Made by a program: the position numbers and the translations under genes
In this document: piece by piece, positions 7,727 to 17,758 of the stretch
How positions within the stretch are numbered: the stretch's first letter is position 1
Layout of the letters: each line of letters starts with the position of its first letter
Notes under the pieces: model-generated
Databases searched by the model: none
What the model was told of the DNA's origin: nothing
Seen by the model: only the letters and a program-made list of their open reading frames with translations
NCBI GenBank assembly: GCA_034104265.1
Contig: JAXEEE010000104.1
Coordinates: forward strand, 20,155-84,154
DNA: 64,000 nt
Direction: 5' to 3'
Source: UBA11524 sp034104265
Lineage (GTDB): Bacteria > Bacillota > Clostridia > Christensenellales > Aristaeellaceae

Positions 7727-8389
7727 TCATTCAAACAGCGTCAGGCCGATGGCCTGGTAGAAGCCCCAGTCCACATGGGTTCCGGCGGGCAGGTGCAGCT
7801 CCTTGCGGGCTCGTGCCACCGCCTGCTCGGTGGCGGGGCCGTACACGCCGTCGGGCCAGCCGGTATAGTAGCCCAGGGCACGGAGCTTGCGCTGCACGGC
7901 GGTGACGGCGCTGGAGCGGTCACCGCTTTGCAGGGGGCGGAGGGTTCCGCCCAGCTCGCCGTAGGGGCCGCACTCGATGACCACCTTTGTGCCGTTGGGC
8001 ACCAGGGCATACAGCTCCTCCGCGTCCGCGCAGCGCAGGCGGATGCATCCGTGGCTGGCGTTATAGCCGATGGATTCCGGCTTGTTGGTGCCGTGGATGC
8101 CGTACTGCCCGAAGGGCACGTTCAGCCCCAGGAAGCAGGTGCCGAAGCCGCTCATCCGCCCGGAGAAGCGGCTGTTGATGACAAAGATCCCCAGGGGCGT
8201 GGGGGTGTCCCAGGCGCCGGTGGCCACGGTGTAGCTTTTGACCAGCTTGTCGCCCTGCCACAGGGTCAGGCGCTTCTGCTCCACATCCACATGGATGATA
8301 TAGGGCGCATCCGCCTGGCCGGAGGCCTTCAGCCCCAGGCATACCGCCAGCAGGAACAGCATCAGCGCGAAAGCCAGGCTGCGGCGCAT
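7727..8389 (-). CDS. L,D-transpeptidase with peptidoglycan-binding domain
   Basis: A 220-residue exported protein. Residues 1-25 form a signal peptide, residues about 30-145 a YkuD-type L,D-transpeptidase domain with the catalytic motif SHGCIRLR (His113, Cys115), and residues about 150-205 a PG-binding-1-like repeat (LQSGDRSSAVTAVQRKLRALGY). These enzymes make 3-3 cross-links or modify tetrapeptides in peptidoglycan. The start ATG 8389 has GGGGTGAGG upstream. The position directly in front of spoIIIAA suggests use during sporulation, for example in cortex or forespore wall remodelling; that is inference from context. Confidence 0.92.
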   Translation of the reverse strand: MRRSLAFALMLFLLAVCLGLKASGQADAPYIIHVDVEQKRLTLWQGDKLVKSYTVATGAWDTPTPLGIFVINSRFSGRMSGFGTCFLGLNVPFGQYGIHGTNKPESIGYNASHGCIRLRCADAEELYALVPNGTKVVIECGPYGELGGTLRPLQSGDRSSAVTAVQRKLRALGYYTGWPDGVYGPATEQAVARARKELHLPAGTHVDWGFYQAIGLTLFE

Positions 8390-8508
8390 GTCCTCACCCC
8401 TTTTCCTGCAGGAGCATATGCGCCCTGCACGCCGTCCATGACACAGGAAAAGGTTTGGAAATCCGCTGTCAGCACGGGGTAAAATCCGCCGGAAATCAGG
8501 AAAAGCGG

Positions 8509-8536
8509 TTGAAAATACCGGTGGGTATGGTATAAT
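8509..8536 (+). promoter_or_regulatory. Sigma-A promoter of the 5'-nucleotidase gene
   Basis: TTGAAA at 8509-8514 and TATAAT at 8531-8536, 16 bases apart, with TGG directly before the -10 (extended -10). It lies about 60 bases upstream of the start codon. Confidence 0.75.
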
Positions 8537-8598
8537 GGAACTGGAAATGCCAAGGTAAACTTTCATCACAACAACCGTATGACAAGGAGGAGTCTGAC

Positions 8599-10269
8599 AT
8601 GAAAAAGATCCTGGCGCTGATGCTGGCGCTGGCGATGCTGCTGGGCTGCACCGCCTTGGCGGAGGACGCCGCTCCTGCGCTGACCAAGGACCTGGTGATC
8701 CTGTTCACCAGCGACGCGCACTGCGGTATTGACAGCGGCTTCGGCTACGCTGGCCTGGCGACTGTGCGCGACGTGCTGGCGGCCAAGAACCATGTGATCC
8801 TGGTGGACAACGGCGACGCCATCCAGGGCGAGCCCGTGGGCACCATGACCAAGGGCGAGGCCATCATCGAGCTGATGAACACCGTGGGCTACGAAGTGGC
8901 TATCCCCGGCAACCATGAGTTCGACTACGGCATGGACAACTTCCTGGGCCTGGTGGAGAAGGCGAACTACCCCTACATCAGCGCCAACTTCACCCACAAC
9001 GGCGAATTGGTGTTCCAGCCCTACGTCATCAAGGAGTATGACGGCGTGAAGGTGGCCTTCGTGGGCGTGACCACCCCCAAGACCTTCACCAGCTCCACCC
9101 CCACCTACTTCCAGGATGAGAACGGCAACTACGTTTACGGCTTCTCCGAGGACGAGACCGGCGAGAAGCTCTACGCTGCCGTGCAGTCCGCTGTGGACGC
9201 TGCCCGTGCCGAGGGCGCGACCTACGTCGTGGCCATGGCTCATCTGGGCAACGAGGACACCTGCGCTCCCTGGCGCTATGACAACGTGATCACCAACACC
9301 AACGGCATCGACGTGTTCCTGGACGGCCACAGCCATGATACCGATCAGGTTGTCGTCACCAACAAGGACGGCGTGGAAGTGCCCCGTTCTGCCTGCGGCA
9401 CCAAGCTGGGCGGCATCGGCTACGCTGTGATTTCCGCCAAGGACGGCAGCGTGTCCACCGGTGTGTACACCTGGGACAACAAGGTTTCCGCGCCTGTTCT
9501 GTTCGGCATTGAGAACGATGTGAGCAAGGCTGTTGCCGCTGCCACCGATACCCTGAATGCCAAGCTGTCCGAGGTGGTTGCCAAGACCGCCGTGGATCTG
9601 ACCATTGTGGATCCCGTGGCTGTGGATGAGAGCGGCAAGCCCATCCGCATCATCCGCAACGCTGAGACCAACCTGGGCGACCTGTGCGCCGACGCTTACC
9701 GCGACCAGTCCGGCGCGGAGATTGCCTTCGTCAACGGCGGCGGCATCCGTGTGAGCATCGCGGCCGGCGACATCACCCTCAACGACATCCTGAAGGTGCA
9801 TCCCTTCGGCAACGCCATGTGCGTGGTGGAGGCCACCGGCCAGGAGATCCTGGACGCGCTGGAGTGGGCTTCCCGCAATGTGCCCGGCGAGAACGGCGGC
9901 TTCCTGCAGGTGTCCGGTCTGACCTACGAGATCCACACCTACATCGAGTCCTCCTGCACCTCTGACGACAAGGGCGGCTTCACCGGTGTGACCGGCGAGT
10001 ACCGCGTCAAGAACGTGAAGGTGGGCGGCGAGGATCTGGTGCTGGACAAGACCTACACCCTGGCCTCCCACAACTACATGCTCAAGAGCGGCGGCGACGG
10101 CATCAACATGTTCACCGACAACACGGTGCTGCAGGATGAAGTCAAGCTGGACAACCAGGTGCTGATCGACTACATCGTCGACACCCTGGGCGGCGTTGTG
10201 GGCGAGCAGTACGCTGAGCCCTACGGCGAGGGCCGCATTGTGGCCGTGGCCGAGAAGCCCGCTGAGTAA
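8599..10269 (+). CDS. Exported 5'-nucleotidase / metallophosphatase (UshA-like)
   Basis: A 556-residue protein with a signal peptide (residues 1-21). The LLGC at 13-16 may be a lipobox, otherwise cleavage after ALA is likely. The N-terminal calcineurin-like metallophosphatase domain has FTSDAHCGID, DNGDAIQG, GNHEFDYG and GHSHDTD metal-binding blocks. The C-terminal domain has the 5'-nucleotidase substrate region NLGDLCADAYRDQSG, FVNGGGIR and LKSGGDGINMF. It would hydrolyse nucleotides or sugar nucleotides outside the cell to release phosphate and nucleosides. AAGGAGGAG precedes ATG 8599. Single gene with its own promoter and terminator. Confidence 0.92.
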   Translation: MKKILALMLALAMLLGCTALAEDAAPALTKDLVILFTSDAHCGIDSGFGYAGLATVRDVLAAKNHVILVDNGDAIQGEPVGTMTKGEAIIELMNTVGYEVAIPGNHEFDYGMDNFLGLVEKANYPYISANFTHNGELVFQPYVIKEYDGVKVAFVGVTTPKTFTSSTPTYFQDENGNYVYGFSEDETGEKLYAAVQSAVDAARAEGATYVVAMAHLGNEDTCAPWRYDNVITNTNGIDVFLDGHSHDTDQVVVTNKDGVEVPRSACGTKLGGIGYAVISAKDGSVSTGVYTWDNKVSAPVLFGIENDVSKAVAAATDTLNAKLSEVVAKTAVDLTIVDPVAVDESGKPIRIIRNAETNLGDLCADAYRDQSGAEIAFVNGGGIRVSIAAGDITLNDILKVHPFGNAMCVVEATGQEILDALEWASRNVPGENGGFLQVSGLTYEIHTYIESSCTSDDKGGFTGVTGEYRVKNVKVGGEDLVLDKTYTLASHNYMLKSGGDGINMFTDNTVLQDEVKLDNQVLIDYIVDTLGGVVGEQYAEPYGEGRIVAVAEKPAE

Positions 10270-10295
10270 TTCCCTGCGATTTCCCCCGATTTTCC

Positions 10296-10329
10296 GCCCC
10301 TGCCGCGATACGCTCCGGCAGGGGCTTTT
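10296..10329 (+). terminator. Rho-independent terminator of the 5'-nucleotidase gene
   Basis: GCCCCTGCCG pairs with CGGCAGGGGC across a 10-base loop, followed by TTTT. Confidence 0.9.
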
Positions 10330-10357
10330 GCATGCGGATATGGCGCGGGACGGAGAA

Positions 10358-10648
10358 TGCCTTCCCCTTCTTAGGAAGGTGGCCGAGCGAAGCGAGGTCG
10401 GATGAGGTCGTGCTTGTTGTGCGCTGCATGGCCCGCCGGAAGATGTCGCTGCGATGCGGCCTGTGCGAAGGTGCCGTTTCCAACGCGGGCGGCCTTCGGC
10501 GCCTGCTCGGAAACTCACTTCTCTTCCTTTTCTTTTTATTGATTCTTTGTGTTGCGCCTGGGCTGCCGCGACATCCCTGCGCAGGGGCTAACGCCGCCCC
10601 TGCTACCAAAGCAAGGGGTTTCACCCCTTGACCCTTTTCCGCTGGCGC
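10358..10648 (+). repeat. Composite palindromic dispersed repeat, copy 1
   Basis: About 290 bases without a gene. It begins with CCTTCCCC...GGAAGG, continues with a conserved core at 10374-10408 (GGTGGCCGAGCGAAGCGAGG and onward), a middle part with TGCCGTTTCC and CGGAAACTC, and ends with two hairpins: GCAGGGGC/GCCCCTGC near 10573-10597 and CAAGGGG/CCCCTTG near 10611-10630. A second copy in the same orientation lies at 16180-16440. It sits between a terminator and the T-box promoter. Confidence 0.8.
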
Positions 10649-10722
10649 GATCTCCTGGAGTGGATTTATTCCAAAAGAATTGTTTTGCGCCTGTTTTTTC
10701 CTGTACTTTATCTGTACATCCC

Positions 10723-10752
10723 TTGACGCGGGGTTGTATCAGGTGGTATCAT
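10723..10752 (+). promoter_or_regulatory. Promoter of the T-box/aspS-gatC operon
   Basis: TTGACG at 10723-10728 and TATCAT at 10747-10752 with 18 bases between them, preceded by TGG. It places transcription start near 10759, just before the T-box leader. Confidence 0.6.
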
Positions 10753-10759
10753 CGTCACG

Positions 10760-11083
10760 AAAACACAGCGGACTGCATGGTCCGCATCAAAGGCTGTGAA
10801 GAGCAGCAGTAGCCGATCAGGATGCCTTTCCCAGAGAGCCGCGTCAAGGTGCAAGTGCGGCAGGGCAGCCCGGTGAAGGAACAGCTCGGAGCCGCCGCCC
10901 CAAAGGCTCATCACCCAGTAGGCGCGGACGGGGGAAGCCCGTGACAGCTTCAGGCAATCGCCGCGAAGGCCGTTGCCGGGAAAGGCTTCTTCCGCCTGTG
11001 CGGTGAGAAGCGAATGTGGGTGGTACCGCGTAGGACGACCGTCTTTCGCCCCAGGATGCATGGGGCAGAAGGGCGGCTTTTTT
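10760..11083 (+). promoter_or_regulatory. T-box riboswitch controlling aspS-gatC, gatA, gatB
   Basis: A full T-box leader of about 320 bases. Visible parts in order: the AGTA of the specifier loop (near 10806), the AGAGAG bulge (near 10833-10838), the apical GGTGCAAG loop between GCCGC and GCGGC, the specifier strand GTGAAGGAACAGCTCGG, the T-box sequence GTGGGTGGTACCGCG ending at 11030, and a terminator hairpin at about 11033-11077 followed by TTTTTT. In the specifier strand, GAA (Glu, 10879-10881) and AAC (Asn, 10880-10882) overlap with a one-base shift. Uncharged tRNA should stabilise the antiterminator and switch the operon on. The variable base of the UGGN bulge is U. Confidence 0.9.
11033..11083 (+). 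terminator. T-box regulated terminator
   Basis: GCCCCA...TGGGGC with outer pairs to GGGCGGC, ending in six T at 11078-11083. Its 5' side competes with the antiterminator formed with the T-box sequence. Confidence 0.8.
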
Positions 11084-11119
11084 GATTTCCGGGCCATCGG
11101 AGAAGGAGGACGTGAAGGT

Positions 11120-13198
11120 ATGAAGCGGACACATTATTGCGGAAACATCCGTCGGGAGCATATGGGCCAGAAGGCCGTGCTGTGCGGCTGGGTGCAGGTT
11201 AAGCGCGACATGGGCGGCGTGATCTTCCTGGACGTGAAGGACCGGGAGGGCGTGGCCCAGGTGGTGTGCGACCTACGGCTGCTGCCGGAGAAGGACTTCC
11301 ATCAGGCGGAGAGCGTGCATCTACAGAGTGTGGTGCAGGTGGAGGGCGAGATCCGCCTGCGGGACGAAAGCACCTACAACCCCCGGCTCCTCACTGGCGA
11401 GGTGGAGCTGGCGGCCACGTCCCTGACGGTGCTGTCCGAGGCTCAGCCCCTGCCCTACTCCATGGACGAGGACGCGAAGGTGCGCGAGGAGCTGCGGCTG
11501 AAGTACCGCTACCTGGATCTGCGCCGGCCCGCCATGCAGAAGGCGCTGAAGTTCCGCCATCAGGTGCAGTACGCCGCCGAAACCTACCTCAACGGCGACG
11601 GCTTCTACCAGGTGGAGACACCCATGCTCTGCAAGTCCACCCCCGAGGGCGCGAGGGACTATCTGGTGCCCAGCCGCGTGCATCCCGGCACCTTCTACGC
11701 CCTGCCCCAGTCCCCGCAGATCTTCAAGCAGCTGCTGATGGTGGGCGGCATCGACAAGTACTACCAGATTGCCCGGTGCTTCCGCGACGAGGATCTGCGG
11801 GCCGACCGTCAGCCGGAATTCACCCAGGTGGATATGGAGCTGTCCTTCGTGGATCAGGAGGACATCCTCCAGCACCTGGAGCGGCTGTTCAAGAGCATCT
11901 TCGCCCAGACCATGGGCCGGGAGATCGACTATACCTTCCCCCGCATGACCTGGCATGAGGCCATGGACAACTATGGCTGCGACAAGCCCGACATGCGCTT
12001 CGGCATGACCATCAGGGATGTGACGGCGCTGGCGGCGGAGTGCTCCTTCTCCGTATTCCGCCGGGTGGCGGACAAGGGCGGCAAGGTGCGCGCGCTGAAC
12101 TGCAAGGGCTGTGCGGAGAAGTTCACCCGCACCACCATCGAGACCCTCACCGACCACGCCATCGGCTACGGCGCCAAGGGCATGGCCTGGATCCTGATTC
12201 ATGAGGACGGCGAGGTCAACTCCATCCTGCAGAAGTACTTCACCAAGGAACAGTGGCGGGAGCTGCTGCGCCAGCTGGACGCGGAGGACGGGGACTTCAT
12301 CCTCTTCTGCGCGGACAAGTTCGACGTGGTGTGCCGGACGCTGTGCGGCCTCCGCCTGGAGGTGGGCGACATGCTGGGCCTGAGGGACAAGCAGGACTTC
12401 CGCTTCTGCTTCGTCACGGACTTTCCGGAGTTCGAGTGGTCGGAGGAGGAGGGCCGGTATCTGGCCATGCACCATCCTTTCACCATGCCCTACGAGGAGG
12501 ATCTGCCCTACCTGCTGACCGATCCGGGCCGTGTGCGCTCCCAGGCCTACGACGTGGTGCTCAACGGCGTGGAGCTGGGCAGCGGCTCCATCCGTATCCA
12601 CCGGCCGGAGGTGCAGGCGCTGATGTTCAAGGCCCTGGGCTTCTCCGAGGAGAGCGCCCGGCAGCGCTTCGGCTTCCTCATTGACGCCTTCCGCTACGGC
12701 ACGCCCCCCCATGGCGGCTTCGCCTTCGGCCTGGACAGGCTGGTGATGCTCCTGCTGGGCGCGGACAGCCTGCGGGACGTGATCGCCTTCCCCAAGGTGC
12801 GCGACGCCTCCTGCCTGATGACTGGCGCGCCGGACTTCGTGGATGCGGAGCAGCTGGAGGTGCTGCAGCTGGGCACGGCGGCGGCCCAGGAGAAGAGCAA
12901 GGCGGCCCCCGTGCAAAAGCCGAAGATCGTGGTGCAGCAGGTGGCGCAGCTGGCCAAGCTGGCCCTGAGCCCCGAGGAAGAGAAGCGCATGGGTGGGGAA
13001 ATGGAGGGTATCCTGGCCTTTGCCCAGGCGCTGCAGCAGGTGGACACCACGGGCGTACCCATGACGGCCCATGTGATTCCCACCCAGAACGTGCTGCGTG
13101 AGGATGAGCCGGAAACGCCCTTCGACCGGGAGAAGCTGCTGGCCAGCGCCCCCACCCGCACGGAGGAATGCGTCACCGTGCCCAAGACCTTTGAGTGA
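11120..13198 (+). CDS. aspS: Aspartyl-tRNA synthetase fused to GatC
   Basis: A 692-residue fusion. Residues 1 to about 585 are a complete bacterial AspRS: the OB-fold anticodon domain (GWVQVKRDMGGVIFLDVKDR), the class II core with motif 2 (RCFRDEDLRADRQPEF), the bacterial GAD insertion, and motif 3 (GGFAFGLDRLVMLL). After a short linker, residues about 601-692 are a complete GatC (VAQLAKLALSPEEE, VDTTGVP, NVLREDEP, VPKTFE). GatC is the small subunit that stabilises GatA in the amidotransferase converting Asp-tRNA(Asn) to Asn-tRNA(Asn) and Glu-tRNA(Gln) to Gln-tRNA(Gln). gatA and gatB follow at once, so the context implies a non-discriminating AspRS tethered to its amidotransferase. Start ATG 11120 has AGGAGGA upstream; the longer frame from 10973 runs through the T-box and is rejected. 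Confidence 0.95.
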   Translation: MKRTHYCGNIRREHMGQKAVLCGWVQVKRDMGGVIFLDVKDREGVAQVVCDLRLLPEKDFHQAESVHLQSVVQVEGEIRLRDESTYNPRLLTGEVELAATSLTVLSEAQPLPYSMDEDAKVREELRLKYRYLDLRRPAMQKALKFRHQVQYAAETYLNGDGFYQVETPMLCKSTPEGARDYLVPSRVHPGTFYALPQSPQIFKQLLMVGGIDKYYQIARCFRDEDLRADRQPEFTQVDMELSFVDQEDILQHLERLFKSIFAQTMGREIDYTFPRMTWHEAMDNYGCDKPDMRFGMTIRDVTALAAECSFSVFRRVADKGGKVRALNCKGCAEKFTRTTIETLTDHAIGYGAKGMAWILIHEDGEVNSILQKYFTKEQWRELLRQLDAEDGDFILFCADKFDVVCRTLCGLRLEVGDMLGLRDKQDFRFCFVTDFPEFEWSEEEGRYLAMHHPFTMPYEEDLPYLLTDPGRVRSQAYDVVLNGVELGSGSIRIHRPEVQALMFKALGFSEESARQRFGFLIDAFRYGTPPHGGFAFGLDRLVMLLLGADSLRDVIAFPKVRDASCLMTGAPDFVDAEQLEVLQLGTAAAQEKSKAAPVQKPKIVVQQVAQLAKLALSPEEEKRMGGEMEGILAFAQALQQVDTTGVPMTAHVIPTQNVLREDEPETPFDREKLLASAPTRTEECVTVPKTFE

Positions 13199-13212
13199 AG
13201 GAGGAGAGCATC

Positions 13213-14672
13213 ATGAAGCGTATCACATCCATGACCATGGGAGAGCTGGCGGAGCAGCTGGCCTCCGGCGCGCTGTCCTCCCGGGAAATCACGGAGGCGT
13301 ACCTGAAGCGCATTGACCAGGTGGAGGACAAGGTGGGCGCGTATGTCACCGTCTGCCGGGAGGAAGCCCTCCGCCAGACCGATGAGGCCGATGCACGCCG
13401 GGCCTCCGGCGAAAAGGTGCATCCCCTGTGCGGCGTGCCCGTGGCGGTGAAGGACAACATCTGCACCGAGGGCGTTCGCACCACCTGTTCCTCGAAAATG
13501 CTGGAGGACTTCGTCCCGCCCTACAACGCAGCTGTGTGGGAGAAGCTGCGGGCGATCGGCTGCGTGCTGCTGGGCAAGACCAACCTGGACGAATTCGCCA
13601 TGGGCTCCTCCACGGAGAACAGCGCCTTCCACCTGACCCGCAACCCCCGCAACCTGACCCATGTGCCGGGAGGCTCCTCCGGCGGCAGCGCGGCCTGCGT
13701 GGCAGCGGCGGAAGCGCCCTTCGCCCTGGGCAGCGACACCGGCGGCTCCATCCGCCAGCCCGCGGCCTTCTGCGGCGTGGTGGGCATGAAGCCCACCTAC
13801 GGCATGGTCAGCCGCTACGGGCTGATTGCCTTCGCTTCCTCCCTGGATCAGATCGGCCCCATGACCCGCACGGTGGAGGACAACGCACTGGCCCTCGATT
13901 TGCTGGCGGGCCACGACAGGCGGGACACTACCTCCGTTGACCGCACCTACGGCAGCATGGCAGCGGAATTGAAGGACGGCGTGGCGGGCCTGACCATCGG
14001 TCTTCCCCGGGAGATGTTCGCCGAGGGCCTGAGCGCGGACGTTCGTGAGGCCGTGATGCATGCGGCGGACACCCTGCGCGCCTTGGGCGCAGAGGTGAAG
14101 GAGGTCAGTCTGCCCTCCCTGAAGTACGCGCTGCCTGCCTATTACGTGATTTCCAGCGCGGAGGCCTCCTCCAACCTGGCCCGCTTCGACGGTGTGCGCT
14201 ACGGCCGCCGGGCGGCGGAATACGCTGACCTGGAGGAACTGTACGTCCGCAGCCGCAGCGAAGGCTTCGGCCCGGAGGTGAAGCGGCGGATTCTCCTGGG
14301 CACCTACACCCTCTCCGCTGGGTACTTCGACGCGTACTACAAGAAGGCCCTGGAGGTGCGGACGCTGGTGATCCGGGACTTCCAGAAGGCCCTGTCCGGG
14401 TGCGACGCGCTGCTGGGCCCTGTGGCCCCCACCACGGCCTACCGCATCGGGGAGAAGTCGACGGATCCCTTGGAAATGTACCTGGGCGATATTCACACTG
14501 TGCCGGTGAACATTGCGGGCATTCCCGCGCTGTCCATGCCCTGTGGCGCGGACAGCCAGGGCCTGCCGGTGGGATTGCAGTTGATGGGCGCGACCTTCTC
14601 CGAGCCCCGGCTGTACCGCATCGGCTACGCGCTGGAGCAGGCGCTGGGCGCCATGAAGGAGGTTGAGCTGTA

Positions 14673-14673
<1 letters not shown>
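13213..14673 (+). CDS. gatA: Asp-tRNA(Asn)/Glu-tRNA(Gln) amidotransferase subunit A
   Basis: A 486-residue amidase-signature protein that releases ammonia from glutamine for transamidation. The catalytic Lys (AVKDNICTEG), the cis-Ser (GGSSGGSAA) and the nucleophile Ser (GSDTGGSIRQPA) are all present. ATG 13213 is preceded by GAAGGAGGAGAG, only 14 bases after the aspS-gatC stop. The stop TAA overlaps the ATG of gatB by one base, which supports strict co-expression. Confidence 0.97.
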
Positions 14674-16109
<1,436 letters not shown>

Positions 16110-16114
16110 ACAAT

Positions 16115-16147
16115 GACCGGCTGGCCCGGGGTGGGCTGGCCGGTTTT
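16115..16147 (+). terminator. Rho-independent terminator after gatB
   Basis: ACCGGC-TG-GCCC pairs with GGGC-TG-GCCGGT with an internal mismatch, followed by TTTTT. Confidence 0.8.
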
Positions 16148-16179
16148 TCTGTACGGGAATGGAGCCGGTGAACCGGGGT

Positions 16180-16440
16180 AGCCTTCCCTTTTTGGGGAAG
16201 GTGGCCGAGCGCAGCGAGGCCGGATGAGGTGGCGTTCTCTGCGGCATCCGCTGGAGGGCTGGCGCGATCCTGTGGCGGTGACTGAATCTGCCGTTTCCAT
16301 TGCGGATGCAGGCATCCGCTCGGAAACTCGCTTGGTCTAATAGGTTGCGCTTGGGCTGCCGCCCAAACCTGCGCAGGGGCTAACGCCGCCCCTGCACCCG
16401 CGCAAGGGGCATTGCCCCTTGACCCGTTTCCGCTTCGCGT
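16180..16440 (+). repeat. Composite palindromic dispersed repeat, copy 2
   Basis: About 260 bases matching the repeat at 10358-10648 in order and orientation: CCTTCC...GGAAGG, the core at 16196-16230 (GGTGGCCGAGCGCAGCGAGG and onward), TGCCGTTTCC, CGGAAACTCGCTT, then GCAGGGGC/GCCCCTGC and CAAGGGGC/GCCCCTTG hairpins and the end GACCCGTTTCCGC. No gene is visible in it. Confidence 0.8.
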
Positions 16441-16444
16441 TCCC

Positions 16445-16473
16445 TTGTTGGTTGGTCGGAAATGTGGTATGAT
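16445..16473 (+). promoter_or_regulatory. Promoter of the XRE/TPR regulator gene
   Basis: TTGTTG at 16445-16450 and TATGAT at 16468-16473, 17 bases apart, with TGG before the -10. The start codon follows about 20 bases later. Confidence 0.6.
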
Positions 16474-16494
16474 TTCCCGTGAGGAGGGATCATC

Positions 16495-17751
16495 ATGGCT
16501 GACCGTTTGCCCGGCGCGCTGCTGCGCATGGAACGAACCCGGCAGGGGCTGATGCTCAAGCAGGTGTGCCAGGGGGTGTGCGTCACCTCCTACCTGAGCA
16601 AGATCGAGCACGGGGACGCGCAGCCTGACCCGGCGATGCTGACGGCGCTCTTTGCGCGCCTGGGGGTGACTTACACCTCGGCGGAGGCGGAGCTTGCGCC
16701 GCTGCGGACGCTGCTGGCGGACTGGCACGACCGGTACCTCTACGGCCTGGACACCCGGGAAACCTACCGGCGGCTGATGGCTCAGGACGTACTGCTGACC
16801 TACAGCCCCTTGTGCGGGGACTGGCTGATTGTCCGCGCGCTGGAAGGGGAGGATGCCTTTGCGCAGCTGGACGGGCTGGCGGCGTGTCTGTCGCCCCGGC
16901 AGAGGGCATACCGGGATCTGGGCTGGGCCAGCGGTCATATGAATGATCCGGCCAGCCTGCCCATGGCCCGGGAGGCCGCGGCGGTGCTGGGGGACAGCCG
17001 CTCGTTGCTGGAAACCTGCTGGATTGCCATGCAGCAGGGGGACTATGCGCTGATCCACCGCATGGAGAGCCGCGTGACCGCCCTGGCCCTGGAGGAGGGC
17101 AACACCTTCGTGCTGGCGGCCTACTACCAGTGCAATGGCAGCGCTTATGCCTGCCTGAACCAGGAGGACATGATGCTCAGCTGCTACCAGCGGGCGCTGC
17201 ATCTGCTGCGCAACACAGCCTGGACGGATCAGCGGCGGGAAATCTACTATAATATAGGCGCGACGCTGGTGAGCCTGCGCAAGTACGGTGAGGCCCTGCG
17301 GTATCTGGCCATGGCGGAGGATGCAGGCATGGACAATCTGCTGTCCATCCGGCACAAGCAGGCCCTGGCGATGATCCGAATGGGCCGCGTGGAGGACGCG
17401 CAGCCCGTGCTCCGGGAAATGAAGGCCATTCTGGACGCCATGCCGGAGGTATCCGAGGGCAGCCGGCTGTGGTACGAGGAGGCCGTGATGGAGTGTCAGC
17501 CGGGGTTCCTGGAGGATCCGGCGTACCTGGCGCTGTTGGAGAAGCTGCTGGCGGCGGTGGAGGGGGGGGGCCCACTTCGGCTATGTGTACTTCTACCGGG
17601 ATGTGATGGCAGAGGCCTGCGCCCGCCAGCGGCAGTACAAGCGCGCCCTGGCCTTCGAGCAGTCGATTTCCTGCAGAGTGCGCCAATCCGGCACGTAAAG
17701 TGTGCGATGATGCGTTCATTTTCCCACAAAGCCGGGTCTTTACATCCTTGA
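16495..17751 (+). CDS. XRE-family regulator with TPR domain, frameshifted at a G tract
   Basis: The frame starts at ATG 16495 (GAGGAGGG upstream). Residues 1-60 are an XRE-type helix-turn-helix (MLKQVCQGVCVTSYLSKIEHG), and the rest is TPR-like helical repeats (YYQCNGSAYACLNQEDMMLSCYQRALHLL), as in Rgg/PlcR-like or other peptide-sensing regulators. At 17562-17570 there is a run of nine G. With eight G the frame would continue as AHFGYVYFYRDVMAEACARQ and onward, a convincing TPR continuation, and stop at TAA 17696-17698. As written, the frame instead runs into an unrelated Pro/Arg-rich tail to 17751. So the gene is either phase-variable, recently broken, or affected by a base-count error in the G run. 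It may control the adjacent MFS gene. Confidence 0.8.
   Translation: MADRLPGALLRMERTRQGLMLKQVCQGVCVTSYLSKIEHGDAQPDPAMLTALFARLGVTYTSAEAELAPLRTLLADWHDRYLYGLDTRETYRRLMAQDVLLTYSPLCGDWLIVRALEGEDAFAQLDGLAACLSPRQRAYRDLGWASGHMNDPASLPMAREAAAVLGDSRSLLETCWIAMQQGDYALIHRMESRVTALALEEGNTFVLAAYYQCNGSAYACLNQEDMMLSCYQRALHLLRNTAWTDQRREIYYNIGATLVSLRKYGEALRYLAMAEDAGMDNLLSIRHKQALAMIRMGRVEDAQPVLREMKAILDAMPEVSEGSRLWYEEAVMECQPGFLEDPAYLALLEKLLAAVEGGGPLRLCVLLPGCDGRGLRPPAAVQARPGLRAVDFLQSAPIRHVKCAMMRSFSHKAGSLHP
17562..17570 (+). repeat. Homopolymer of nine G inside the regulator gene
   Basis: A run of nine G at the exact point where the TPR coding sequence changes frame. Removal of one G restores the downstream frame up to 17698. 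Confidence 0.95.
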
Positions 17752-17758
17752 GGGAATC

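Noticed and set aside
8566..10518. A 650-codon minus-strand open frame opposite the 5'-nucleotidase gene
   Set aside because: Low-complexity His/Gly/Val-rich translation typical of antisense frames; the plus-strand gene has signal peptide, catalytic motifs, promoter and terminator.
10973..11119. An N-terminal extension of AspRS from the upstream ATG at 10973
   Set aside because: It would translate the T-box and its terminator. ATG 11120 has a good ribosome binding site and fits the family N-terminus.
17562..17570. The G run as a programmed ribosomal frameshift site
   Set aside because: No slippery heptamer with downstream pseudoknot is apparent, and the change needed is removal of one G. 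Phase variation, transcript slippage or a base-count error are simpler.
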